DNA of 64,000 nucleotides from Streptomyces sp. XM4193 (GTDB taxonomy: Bacteria; Actinomycetota; Actinomycetes; Streptomycetales; Streptomycetaceae). Both the position numbers and the translations under genes were made by a program. The stretch spans positions 186,001 through 250,000 of the forward strand of contig NZ_JALLGK010000007.1 in the NCBI RefSeq assembly GCF_023072595.1. The letters run 5' to 3'. The first letter of the stretch is position 1. The number at the start of each line of letters is the position of its first letter. This document shows positions 32,186 to 41,009 of this stretch, piece by piece. The notes under the pieces are model-generated. The model did no database searches, had not been told where the DNA came from, and saw only the letters and a program-made list of their open reading frames with translations.

Positions 32186-33796
32186 TCAGTAGCCCCGTAC
32201 GTCGGGCCAGTGCCGCTGTACTCCCTCCCGGTCCAACTGCCGGGCGAACTCGGCGAACCGCTTGTCCTCGGCCTGGACCTGGTGCGGTTCGGCGCCCTGG
32301 TTGAGGCAGTGCGCGGCAAGCGCACCGGCGACCTCGCCGATGTTCCACTCGACCGGGTGGAGCCGGTAGCAGCCGTTGGTGATGTGGGTGGTGCCGATGT
32401 TCTTGCCGGCCGGCAGCAGATTGCGGACCCGGCGGGGTATCAGCGCCCCCAGCGGGATCTCGAACGGCACCGAGCCGACGTCGATGTAGTTGTCGCCGCC
32501 GGTGGACGGGTGCAGGTCGATGCGGTAGTTGCCGACGCCGACCGAGTCCCGGTAGCGGGTCCGCCCGTACGGCCCGACCACGTCGATCGCCACGTCCTGC
32601 TCGGTCACGGTGGTGACGGCCTTGATCCGGCGCGACTCACGGATGTACGGCGCCTTGGCCAGTCCGTCCTCGGTGCCGGTGATGTCGGGGCGGATGCGCA
32701 GACCGGGGAAGCCGGTGCCGCCGTCCTCACGAGGCGCCTCGGTCTGCAGCCAGTACAGGACCGAGAGGGACAACTGCCGTGCCTCGGCGACCGCTTCGGC
32801 CGACGTCTGCTCGCCCGCGCCGATCAGCGGTTTGAGCCAGTAGTCGTTGAGCGGCCAGTTCACCAGGGTGATGTCGGAGTCGAAGGCCCCCGGACGGTGC
32901 AGCTTGCGGGCGAGGATGCGGCGGAACCCCCACAGCTCCTTGTCGCCGGCGTCGGCGCTCTGGTCGGCGCTGACGGCGAGCGGGTCGGTCGAGGGGTTCG
33001 GCCGGAACGTCCGGGGCACCGCCTCCAGCGAACGCGGGTCGGGGGCGAGGAAGCCGAGCAGCGGGCCGGGCCAGAAGTCCGGCTGGTAGGTGCGCCAGAA
33101 GTCGTAGTCGGCGGGGCGGTCGATGACGTGGTTCTCGCCCTCGTGGTGGGAGAGCGCGAAACAGACGGTGATGCCCTGCTGGTTGAGCGGCTGTGCCTGC
33201 TCGGGCGCGTTCGGCTCGTCGAACTCGGCGCGTGCCTCCGCGCCCAACCCGTGTTCCACATCGGCGAGTTCGAGCAGCTCGCCGGTTTCTGTGGCGTCGA
33301 TGACGTAGGGGGCACGGAGCGTACGGCGTACGCCCGCACGCCGGTCCTCGACGGTGACGGAGGTGATGACATCGTTGTCCGTCGCGGCGGCGACCGGAAC
33401 GTGCTCGGTGAGCACGGTCAACCGACCCGCCGACCGGTGCGGCGCGAGCAGCCCCTCCAGCACGGCGAGCGCGACGCGCGGCTCGTGGCAGAGCTTGCTG
33501 ACCCGCCCCGCGCCCGGGTTCAGCCCGGGAAGGTCGCGCGCCTCGGAACGCAGCGGATACCACTGCCGGTAGTAGTCGCGGATCGACTCGCGCATCCGCC
33601 GGTACGACGCGGTCGTACCGAACTGCTCGACCCACGGGTGCTCGTCCGGCGGCACCGCCTGCGAGGTGAGCTGGCCACCGATCCAGTCCGTCTCCTCGGT
33701 GAGGACCACGGTCCGCCCGGCCCGGCAGGCCGCGAGCGCGGCAGCCACGCCGCCCAGGCCACCGCCGACGATGAGGATGTCAGGTTCGGGTGTCAC
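32186..33796 (-). CDS. FAD-dependent oxidoreductase (FAD_oxidored type)
   Basis: A 536-residue soluble flavoprotein with the dinucleotide-binding start ILIVGGGLGGVAAALAA (GGGLGG at 11-16) and a characteristic WIGGQLTSQAVP segment soon after. A second FAD contact is PYVIDATETGELLELA, and the C-terminal motif GKNIGTTHITNGCYRLHPVEWNIGEVAGALA is typical of this FAD-dependent family, which is often found in catabolic operons. It starts at GTG 33796, overlapping the stop of the LacI regulator (GTGA), and is the first enzyme of the operon. It would oxidise the incoming substrate before the ATP-dependent ring opening by the hydantoinase; the order is inference from gene order. Confidence 0.88.
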   Translation of the reverse strand: MTPEPDILIVGGGLGGVAAALAACRAGRTVVLTEETDWIGGQLTSQAVPPDEHPWVEQFGTTASYRRMRESIRDYYRQWYPLRSEARDLPGLNPGAGRVSKLCHEPRVALAVLEGLLAPHRSAGRLTVLTEHVPVAAATDNDVITSVTVEDRRAGVRRTLRAPYVIDATETGELLELADVEHGLGAEARAEFDEPNAPEQAQPLNQQGITVCFALSHHEGENHVIDRPADYDFWRTYQPDFWPGPLLGFLAPDPRSLEAVPRTFRPNPSTDPLAVSADQSADAGDKELWGFRRILARKLHRPGAFDSDITLVNWPLNDYWLKPLIGAGEQTSAEAVAEARQLSLSVLYWLQTEAPREDGGTGFPGLRIRPDITGTEDGLAKAPYIRESRRIKAVTTVTEQDVAIDVVGPYGRTRYRDSVGVGNYRIDLHPSTGGDNYIDVGSVPFEIPLGALIPRRVRNLLPAGKNIGTTHITNGCYRLHPVEWNIGEVAGALAAHCLNQGAEPHQVQAEDKRFAEFARQLDREGVQRHWPDVRGY

Positions 33797-34971
33797 TGCG
33801 TTGGTTCTCCTTGTTCGGTACGGGTGTTGCGGTTCCGGCCGCGCCCCGGGGCGCTGGGCCCCGGCGACGGGTCGGGTGCTTGCGGCTGCGTCCGCCGCGG
33901 TGGCGCCAGCGTGTCGCCGGGCCGGAAGGTGCACGCCACCAGGGGTTCGCTCGCCTGCTCCCCGGCAACCAGCGCTGCGAGCAACCGGACGGCGGCCGCG
34001 CCGAGTTGGGCCCGGGGGATGTCGAAACCGGCCGGCGTCGGACCGTCCGCCGCGTCCGGCGGCGGACTGCCGAGAAGTGCGAGCGACACATCACCGGGGC
34101 AGTCGAGCCCCGCTCCGGCGAGCGCCGCGTTCAGCGCCCGCCAGGCCGCCGAGGTGTCGGTCTCCTCCGCCACGAACGCGGTCGCGCCGCCCGCCACCCA
34201 CTCGCGGACCCGGTCCGACGTCAGTTCCCGCGCCGGATCAGCGCTGCGGAACACCGTCTCGGGCCCCACCGGCAACCCGGCTTCCTCCAGCCCCTCCCGG
34301 AACCCCTGTTCACGGTCGGTGGACGCCGGCGCCTCGTCGTCGTCGCGCACCAGGACGATCCGGCGATGCCCGAGCTCCACCAGCCGTTGCACGACCTCCC
34401 GGCTCGCACTGACGTAGTCGGCACCGACCCAGGCAGGCCCCTCCGGCTCGTCCCGACGACCGAGGTGGACAACAGGAAACCCCTCCTCCACCAGCCTGCA
34501 CAGCTCGGCAGTGGGTGCGTGGCGCCCAAGGATCAGACAGCCGTCGGCCAGCCTCGCCCGGTGCAGCGCGTGCGTCCCCCCACCGGTGCCACCCGGGCTG
34601 GAACCGGTGAACAGCACCAGGTCGTACCCCTGTGCCGCCGCCTCCTGCTCCACACCCACCAGAAACGGGTAGTACGAGTGCTGCACGTCCGTGGGAAAGG
34701 TCGCCGTGAAGCTGAACACGCCCAGCAGGTTGTTCCGCGCCGCCGCCAGCCTGCGAGCCGCCGGGTCCGGAACGTAGCCAAGGCTCTCGGCCGCCCCGAC
34801 CACCTTCTGCCGGGTCTCCTCGGAGATCGCCGCGCCGCCCGTCTTCCCCCCGAGCACCAGCGAGACCGTGGTCTGCGAAACGCCGGCCAGCCGTGCGACC
34901 TCAGCCTGCCGCGGCCGCCCCTGCCGAACCGCCGCCCCCCGGCCACGCGTCCGCTTACCGGCTTCCCTCAC
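33793..34971 (-). CDS. LacI family transcriptional regulator of the hydantoinase operon
   Basis: A 392-residue regulator. The HTH and hinge occupy residues 22-75 (AEVARLAGVSQTTVSLVLGG, then SLGYVPDPAARRLA), followed by the sugar-binding-like core (NLLGVFSFTATFPTDVQHSYYPFLVGV, ITS-like effector pocket strands). The C-terminal 30 residues are a Pro/Arg-rich tail. GTG at 34971 is the start. Two tandem copies of a CpG-centred palindrome lie 19-45 bases upstream, so the gene very probably controls its own operon. It overlaps the FAD oxidoreductase start, making it the first gene of a regulator-to-enzymes operon like the GntR/LacI case in this window. Confidence 0.9.
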   Translation of the reverse strand: MREAGKRTRGRGAAVRQGRPRQAEVARLAGVSQTTVSLVLGGKTGGAAISEETRQKVVGAAESLGYVPDPAARRLAAARNNLLGVFSFTATFPTDVQHSYYPFLVGVEQEAAAQGYDLVLFTGSSPGGTGGGTHALHRARLADGCLILGRHAPTAELCRLVEEGFPVVHLGRRDEPEGPAWVGADYVSASREVVQRLVELGHRRIVLVRDDDEAPASTDREQGFREGLEEAGLPVGPETVFRSADPARELTSDRVREWVAGGATAFVAEETDTSAAWRALNAALAGAGLDCPGDVSLALLGSPPPDAADGPTPAGFDIPRAQLGAAAVRLLAALVAGEQASEPLVACTFRPGDTLAPPRRTQPQAPDPSPGPSAPGRGRNRNTRTEQGEPTQ

Positions 34972-34989
34972 GACGTCCCCTTCACTCGG

Positions 34990-35016
34990 CTAATGCGCAT
35001 TAGTGATGCGCATTAG
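34990..35016. promoter_or_regulatory. Two tandem LacI-type operators upstream of the hydantoinase operon
   Basis: CTAATGCGCATTAG at 34990-35003 is a perfect 14-bp palindrome. It is followed at once by GTGATGCGCATTAG (35003-35016), which matches it at 12 of 14 positions; the centres are 13 bp apart. CpG-centred palindromes are the usual LacI-family sites. They lie directly before the GTG of the LacI gene and should mediate autoregulation of the whole operon. Confidence 0.75.
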
Positions 35017-35936
35017 CCCGCACTCTGGAGGACCCCACGAACACCGGTCAAGGGGGGTGCACGGAGGAATCACCACCGCAGCGCCATCCCGCTCCCCCGA
35101 CCGGACCCGGAAACAGCACGAAATCCGGCGCCGCCACCAGTGCAACCACCTGGCGACATCGACACCCCGGAGCTGTGGCGGACTGCCGTCCGCGAACCTC
35201 AAGTGCCGCACCACGGCCAATATTTGACTGCCCGTCAGCCACCGAGGCTTGTCGGGACGGCCGACCTCACCGCCTCGGGTGTCGCACCGCTCGGAGCAGC
35301 GCCAGACGCATACACATCGCCGCACCGCGGCGCACCTCTCGCTGCACGGAACCACCAGCCGGCTTCCCACCGCCGACACCCCGAGCGCAGATCACTCCCC
35401 TCACTCGACGCCCCCAGAGAGACGCCGACAATGGTGGCTCATTGCGTTCGAACGACCACGCAGAGTTTTGCTTGTGGGCTTCCATGCGTCGACCATGAGA
35501 GCTTCCGCAGTTTCGTGGAAGGACGCCCAAGCATGGCTCATCGCAAGGTGCATCTCGCGCCGGCAGGACGCACACCCGGATCCTCCAAGCCCCGAGCAGG
35601 TAGAGCGGGGCGGGGCGAACACGGCAGATCCACCTCGGCCTGCTGACAGCGCCGGGCACGAGCGCTGAGGCATCGGGCTTGCGCACCCTCAACCAGGACG
35701 ACAGACCTGACTGGACTCCGAAACCCACCGCTTACCGGCCCACAGGCACGTTTCGCCCCATCGCCGCGCAGATCACCATTCCGGGACGAACCCGCGCGCA
35801 GGCCACCCGAGTTGCCCCGCGCACGCCTCAAAGGCACGCGCCCACCCAGCAATTGACCACCTCCGCACAGGACCGACCACCTCGGGGCACACGCAGGCCC
35901 GCGCGTGCCCCGAGGGCGAGACAAAGGAGCTGGCGC
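35017..35936. other. Long gene-poor stretch, 920 bases
   Basis: No coding region can be supported. Several frames stay open for 90-170 codons on both strands, but none has a ribosome site, a G/C-ending codon pattern or recognisable protein sequence. From about 35400 the base composition becomes less G-rich than the surrounding operons, with runs such as GAGTTTTGCTTG, suggesting a decayed or acquired stretch at the edge of the 35-41 kb region. Confidence 0.5.
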
Positions 35937-36854
35937 ATGAGCCTGCCCACCACCCAGCCTCCCGCCGATGTACAGGAGTACGGCAGGGCGCGGCACCCGT
36001 TCCACATCACCGCCGAGGAGGAACGGCAGTTGCGCCTCGCGGGCGCCAAGGCCGTACCGTCGCTGGTGATCGGACAGGCCACCACCTTCGACGAGTACGC
36101 CCGTCAGCTGATGATCCCGCCGGCCGTCATGGACCTCGCCCGCAAGGCCGAGGACCTGCGCCTGTCCGCGTGGGAGATCGAAGCACTCCGCACCCACCTC
36201 GCCCCTGCCGGCGCTCCCGGTGACAAGGTGGGCCTGCTGCGCCAGATCCTCGTGGAGAAGTACAGGCACGACCAGTCCCACCCGCCCTACATCCGCGTCG
36301 CCTGCTCCGGCCGGGGCGACTACGACCACCTGGCCACGGAGCACGGCCACCTCGACCCCGACGACCACCCGAAGGGCGACATCGGCTCACCCGTCGTCCT
36401 GGAGATCTGGCCGGCACAGCACTACTCGCCCATCCACTCGCACGGCCACACCACAGGCATCGTCTTCTGCCTCGCCGGCCAGCTCGACGTCATGGTCTAC
36501 GAGCACCTCGACTGGGATGCCCGCAAGCTCGGCCTCCTCACCCTCACCCCCGGCCAGTGCGCCTGGCTCTCCCGGGACAACTACGCCGTACACCGCGTGT
36601 ACTGCCCCATGGACGGCGGCAGCGGTGCCACCGGCCCCGGCTACATGAACTCCACCTCCGATTTCGGCGCGAGCTTCCACGTCTACCTCAACCCGGAGCA
36701 GACCGCCGTCCACGACCACGACGGCGACAGCTACAACCGCGACTCCTTCGACTACATCGACGAGGAAACCAAGGACAGGCGCGCCTTCGCCACCGAGTCC
36801 GACCTCTCGTGGGAGGTGCTCCGCCGGGTTCTGGCCAACACCCCGCAGACCTGA
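35937..36854 (+). CDS. Cysteine dioxygenase-like cupin protein
   Basis: A 305-residue soluble protein whose C-terminal 200 residues form a cysteine dioxygenase-type cupin. The Fe-binding histidines can be placed at His167 and His169 in HYSPIHSHGHTTGIVFCLAG and His219 in NYAVHRVYC. Such enzymes oxidise a thiol (cysteine or 3-mercaptopropionate) to the sulfinate with O2. Substrate residues are not conserved well enough to choose, and the Tyr-Cys pair of eukaryotic CDO is not evident. About 100 extra N-terminal residues precede the cupin. ATG at 35937 is supported by AAAGGAG seven bases upstream. It stands alone in a gene-poor region and is followed by a strong terminator. Confidence 0.82.
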   Translation: MSLPTTQPPADVQEYGRARHPFHITAEEERQLRLAGAKAVPSLVIGQATTFDEYARQLMIPPAVMDLARKAEDLRLSAWEIEALRTHLAPAGAPGDKVGLLRQILVEKYRHDQSHPPYIRVACSGRGDYDHLATEHGHLDPDDHPKGDIGSPVVLEIWPAQHYSPIHSHGHTTGIVFCLAGQLDVMVYEHLDWDARKLGLLTLTPGQCAWLSRDNYAVHRVYCPMDGGSGATGPGYMNSTSDFGASFHVYLNPEQTAVHDHDGDSYNRDSFDYIDEETKDRRAFATESDLSWEVLRRVLANTPQT

Positions 36855-36903
36855 GCCCGGGCGACCCTTCGCCGTCGGGCGGAGACCTCGCAGTACTCCG
36901 GAG

Positions 36904-36939
36904 GCGCCCAACCCGGTTCACCACGACCGGGTTGGGCGC
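36904..36939 (+). terminator. Hairpin terminator after the cysteine dioxygenase-like gene
   Basis: Perfect 14-bp arms (36904-36917 and 36926-36939) around an 8-base loop, 50 bases after the stop. Confidence 0.85.
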
Positions 36940-37600
36940 GACGAAAGACCCCTGAACTCGACCCCATCCCGACGGACGACCAGAAAAGCCCCACGCCAAC
37001 AGACCCGACACCGCCACGCCCTGCGACAGAACCCGAACCCGAGCCCGACTCAACTCACGCAGAAGAAACGGCACACGACTACACCGCTCCCTCCAGACTC
37101 GTGAACGCGACACCGAACCCCGGATACCGCCTGGGACGCGTCCCCTTGGCCATCCGCCCGGGTTACCAGCGCACAACGAGCGACGCCGAGCTGAAGCAGA
37201 TCAGCGCTCTGACGCCGTATGAAACTCCGCGCCTTACATAGGCGAAACTCGCACAGCACAAGATCGTCGTACGTCCCGCAGCCATGCCCCGGCTCTGTCG
37301 GATAGGCCGATGATGTGGAGTCTGTACCGCGCACGCGTCTGCGGTCGAGCAGGCACAGTACGGAGATCCGGTCGGGCGGGGCGTTTCAGCCTAAGGAACT
37401 GAGCCGCACCTGTCGTCGGTCGAGGTGTCTTTACAAACGTCATAGCCTCTCCACCGACAAGAAACGACACACCATCCGCCTTGCTCAGTGTCTGATGGCT
37501 GCTGTACCTGGTCTCGCTTGGCCACTCACACGCCCAACAGGTCACGTAACGGATTCCGGCCGCTGCTTGCCCAAACCCTTCCCAACCCGAGGCTCACTAA
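36940..37600. other. Non-coding or decayed DNA upstream of the IS element
   Basis: About 660 bases with no credible gene. The composition is noticeably more A/T-rich than the flanks, with stops in all frames at short intervals, consistent with acquired or decaying sequence. The left end of the IS element follows directly. Confidence 0.5.
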
Positions 37601-38471
37601 GGGCTGTCCCGTAACGCTGGCCACGGGCGAGATGATCTTGGCGTGGCTGGTCTGATCACGGCGTCGGAGCCCTCCTGGATAGCCCCGTTCACCGGGTTGA
37701 GCCCGCGCCGCTTCGGCAAGTTGATGATCGTGGTGCGCCGCGAGATCACCGACGAGCCTCGATGCGGGCGGCCGTGGAGCCTGCCATTGTGAGAACCGGG
37801 TACTGCTTCTCGCGGCGTGCTGGCGCACGAACTTGACGCTGCGCCAGTTGGCCCCGTTCTTCGGCGTTTCCATGTCCACGCCCAACAAGATCATCGGCCA
37901 TCTCGGCCCGAAGCTCGCGCTCAAGCCGCGCAAGCGGTTCGCGAAGGACACCGTGCTCATCGTGGATGGCACCGTGGTGCCCACCCGCGACCACACGATC
38001 GCTGAGCAGTCGAAGAATTACCGCTACTCGGCCAACCACCAGGTCGTCATCGACGCCGACACCCGACTGGTTGTCGTAGTAGGCCCCGCCGCTGCCCGGC
38101 AACCACAACGACTGCCGGGCCTGGCAGGACTCCAGCGCGAAGACCGCCGTCGGCACTACCCCCACGGTGATCGCCGACGGCGGCTACCGGGGCACCGGGC
38201 TGACCATCCCGCACTACCGCGGGCACAAGGACGAGGAACTGCCAGCCTGCAAGGAGGAGCACAACTCCTCCCACTGCAAGGTGCGAGCCCGCGTTGAGTA
38301 CACCTTCGCCCGCATGAAGAGCTGGAAGATCCTCCGCGACTGCCGCCTTAAGGGCGACGGCGTCCACCACGCCATGCTCGGCATCGCCCGCCTGCATAAG
38401 CCTCGCCCTCACCGGATGACAGGCAACAAGCAGGTCAGCCAACATGCTCCAGCCCCATTGCGGGACAGCCT
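37601..38471 (+). mobile_element. IS5-family-like insertion sequence, degenerate
   Basis: About 870 bp bounded by imperfect inverted repeats GGGCTGTCCCGTAA (37601-37614) and TTGCGGGACAGCC (38458-38470), a terminus type I know from Streptomyces IS5-group elements. The internal DDE transposase gene is broken. No clear target-site duplication is visible; CTAA on the left and TTAG on the right mirror each other instead of repeating directly. Confidence 0.75.
37643..38419 (+). pseudogene. IS5-type DDE transposase, three frameshifts
   Basis: The transposase can be followed through four reading-frame segments. Segment one (GTG 37643) has WIAPFTGLSPRRFGKLMIVV and reaches a stop near 37790. Segment two resumes as RVLLLAACWRTNLTLRQLAPFFGVS and contains the first catalytic Asp in VLIVDGTVVP. 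Segment three (about 38090 on) has PLPGNHNDCRAWQDSS, the second Asp in VIADGGYRG, and the Glu in RVEYTFARMKSW. Segment four ends HNLALTG at the expected stop 38417-38419. Each break (near 37790, 38088 and 38396) is explained by one extra base. With three frameshifts no active transposase can be made, although all DDE residues are still encoded. Confidence 0.8.
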
Positions 38472-38945
38472 CTTAGTTGTGGAGCGAGCCGAAGTCGACA
38501 TCTAGTTTTCTTGGGGGCGCGCCTGGGGCTGGATACCGGGCTCGTGCAGTACGTGACCCGCGAACGGTCGGACCGCACGGACCCGTGCCGCACCGTCTGC
38601 GGCCATCGGAGACAGCCAGGGGCGCTTCTCACTATCGCTTGATCGCGAACGATGGCCTCGGCGTCGGCAGTTGAGTGGAGTTACTTCACTCGCAAGCGCA
38701 AGGTGCCTGCTCCCACATGCCTAACTTGCCTCACGTCTATCGAGCGGGCCGGCCCGCTCCAAGAGTTGACAGCACTAATAACGCTCGCCGGCGAAGTCCA
38801 CCGGCACACTTCGCGCCGACGGGGTGTCCTCACCCTCGCCAACTCACTGCTCAGCGTGGCGAGGTGCTGAGCGGCCCTCTAGCTGATGAACGTCCACGGT
38901 GACACCATGAGTTGGCACGACCACAGAGAGATGACGGGAGCTTTT
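38472..38945. other. Gene-poor spacer between IS element and CoiA-like gene
   Basis: About 470 bases, including AT-richer stretches and no ribosome-site-preceded frame of note. It may hold the promoter of the CoiA-like gene, but no hexamer pair is convincing. Confidence 0.5.
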
Positions 38946-40559
38946 GTGCATGCTGACAGGCGGCGGATCCAGACGGCGGTGCTGAGCAGTGCGGAGTCGG
39001 AGGAGCCGCTGATGCTGCCGATAGAGGCCATCGAGCTGGACATGTTCCGCCATCGTTACGAAGGCGAGACCTTCTGGTGCGGGACTTTGCTCGGTGGCTG
39101 CGGTGGCCAGTTGACCACCAAGTTGTACACGGATCGCGCCTGCCATTTCGCCCATCACCCAGATCCGGACGGGTTGCCGCACGTGTGCGGGCGTCGCGCC
39201 CGCGGCGTGAACAGTGCAGATCACCTGTATGTGCGGTCGGCAGCCGCGGCCTGGCTCGCCGGATACGGCGAGGAAGCGGGCTTCGAGTACACCGGCTCGG
39301 CCGGGGCTCAGATCGGCTCCGTTGTCGACATCCGCTGGTCGCGCGGCGCGCTGCGGGTGCACCTGGACCAGGCGGTGGCGCCGGCGTGGGACGACGGCCT
39401 GGAGCCGGTCCTCGGCCTGGGCGTACCGGTCGATCGGAACACGCTGATCCGGCGTTGGTACGTGCACAGGATCCGCCTGGACAGCGAGGGCACGAGCAGA
39501 CGGGTGTGGATCGGTACCGAGGCCTTCGCCCGGCCCACAGAGTGGTTCGCCCTGGAAGAGTGCGAGGTGACGGAGCGCGGGCTGTCGACGCCGGCGGTCC
39601 AGCGGATCATCCAGGCCCGCAGCGCGACCGTGCCCGCGAAGTGGACGCCGGGTCAGAACACGGACACAGCGCAGGACACCCGGGCGCGAGAGTTGCTGCG
39701 CAAGCTGCTCTACGCCCGCCGGACCGAGTCCATCGCCCTGGCGGATTCGGTGTGCCGCGAGATACCGGAACTCACCGGCGTGAGCCCGCAGCTGCACAAG
39801 CAGTTGGACGCAGCCCTGCGCTCCGGCCTTCTCTGGATCGAAAAGGGAATCGGGGCCCGCAGGGCACTGTTCGCCAGCCTGGAACAGGCGGTGGCCGAGA
39901 AGCGGGCAGGGAAGGTCAAGAAGCTGCTGCGACATGCTAAGACGGCCACCAAAGACGCGTGTTCCAAGGAGGAGAGCCGCGTGATCGACGCGGCTGACGG
40001 CTGCCTTACCGCCATCGCGGCGGCAAGGAGCAAGCGCCTGAACACCCTCCTCGACGACCTTGAGCAACTTCCTCCCGACCCAGACCCGGCCATACTGCAG
40101 ATCAAGGTCCGTGAGCTGCTTCGGGCAGCGAGCGAGGCCGGCAGTATCGGACCGCATCGTCAAGCAAGGGTCAAGGCATGGAGGGAACGTGTACGTCACA
40201 CAGCAGGCCCTCGACAGACCAGACAAGGGCAGCGGCTTCCGCAGCTCCATCGGCAAGTTTCCCGGAAGAGATGGCTGGAGAGGCACTGCCCGCGCTGCGG
40301 AGCGAACAGCGGCCAGCAATGCGCCATCGACACCACGCCCGGTGACATGCGGCGAGTGCCGCACGACGAACGGCTGAAGCCGATCATCGACGAACGCAGG
40401 GAACAGCAACGGTCGCGGCGCCCGTGGCGGGTGTACGAGGTGACCTGCCCCGCTTGCGGGCAAGAACCCGAGCAGCGGTGTACCACGTCGGGCGGCCCAC
40501 ACCGCTCACGGGTTGAACTGGCAAAGGAATACACCCGATTGAAGAAGGCTCGCTCGTAG
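38946..40559 (+). CDS. CoiA-like nuclease-family protein with paired C-terminal zinc knuckles
   Basis: A 537-residue soluble protein. The N-terminal part matches the CoiA-type layout: a Cys/His cluster FWCGTLLGGCGGQLTTKLY and CHFAHHPDPDG (Cys45, Cys52, Cys66, His67, His70), then SADHLYVRSAAAAWL, then GSVVDIRW with Asp128 and LRVHLDQ, which resembles the Asp-beta-strand of PD-(D/E)XK nucleases. The middle is helical and basic. The C-terminus has two zinc-ribbon-like units with identical C-x2-C-x7-C spacing, each followed by Pro-His: CPRCGANSGQQC (448-459, His473) and CPACGQEPEQRC (501-512, His519). GTG 38946 is preferred (GGAG five bases upstream; MHADRRRIQT is a natural start); ATG 38886 is a longer option. 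A DNA-processing or defence role is likely but unproven. Confidence 0.72.
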   Translation: MHADRRRIQTAVLSSAESEEPLMLPIEAIELDMFRHRYEGETFWCGTLLGGCGGQLTTKLYTDRACHFAHHPDPDGLPHVCGRRARGVNSADHLYVRSAAAAWLAGYGEEAGFEYTGSAGAQIGSVVDIRWSRGALRVHLDQAVAPAWDDGLEPVLGLGVPVDRNTLIRRWYVHRIRLDSEGTSRRVWIGTEAFARPTEWFALEECEVTERGLSTPAVQRIIQARSATVPAKWTPGQNTDTAQDTRARELLRKLLYARRTESIALADSVCREIPELTGVSPQLHKQLDAALRSGLLWIEKGIGARRALFASLEQAVAEKRAGKVKKLLRHAKTATKDACSKEESRVIDAADGCLTAIAAARSKRLNTLLDDLEQLPPDPDPAILQIKVRELLRAASEAGSIGPHRQARVKAWRERVRHTAGPRQTRQGQRLPQLHRQVSRKRWLERHCPRCGANSGQQCAIDTTPGDMRRVPHDERLKPIIDERREQQRSRRPWRVYEVTCPACGQEPEQRCTTSGGPHRSRVELAKEYTRLKKARS

Positions 40560-41009
40560 AACACAGCCGAGCTCCACTGTGACGGTCTCGTCGGGACAGC
40601 CGGCGGCACGCTGGCGCAGCGTGCTCAACTCAGCGTCATTGAATGCGAGTTGCCAGCGTAGATCCCGTCAGGTGGTCCGCAGCTACGGCATCGCCGGTTC
40701 TGGATCAGCAACCACCTTGCTTGCCCGCTGACCTCGCCGAACGTTGCGGCAGCCAGCAAGTGAGGGACCCGCTCGTGACCTTTCGGCTCCGGTGTGCGCG
40801 GTGTTCTCGCCTCGATCCGCTCCAGTCGCGGCTCCCCCGACGAGGTCGGACGCGTGAGTCGTCACGGTGAGTGGACAGCGACCCGTGGTCAACCAAGTCA
40901 CACCCCAACGTTCCGGCTTCGCGGACGGGGAGTAGGGCTACTTCTAGGCCGTGCTGATGAGCGTTTGGCGCAGCCGGACGCCACCCCTACAGTGGCGGCT
41001 GACTCACCT
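40560..41009. other. Intergenic region, 450 bases
   Basis: No supported gene. On the minus strand a frame reading RWQLAFNDAELSTLRQRAAG crosses 40660-40600 and looks protein-like, but it runs into the CoiA-like gene without a proper start or ribosome site. It could be a remnant of an acquired gene. Confidence 0.4.

Noticed and set aside
35140..35646. A 168-codon plus-strand frame in the gene-poor stretch
   Set aside because: No ribosome site and no protein-like pattern; the opposite strand is equally open.
40600..40665. A minus-strand frame reading RWQLAFNDAELSTLRQRAAG
   Set aside because: It looks protein-like but has no start codon with a ribosome site and runs into the CoiA-like gene; at most a remnant.
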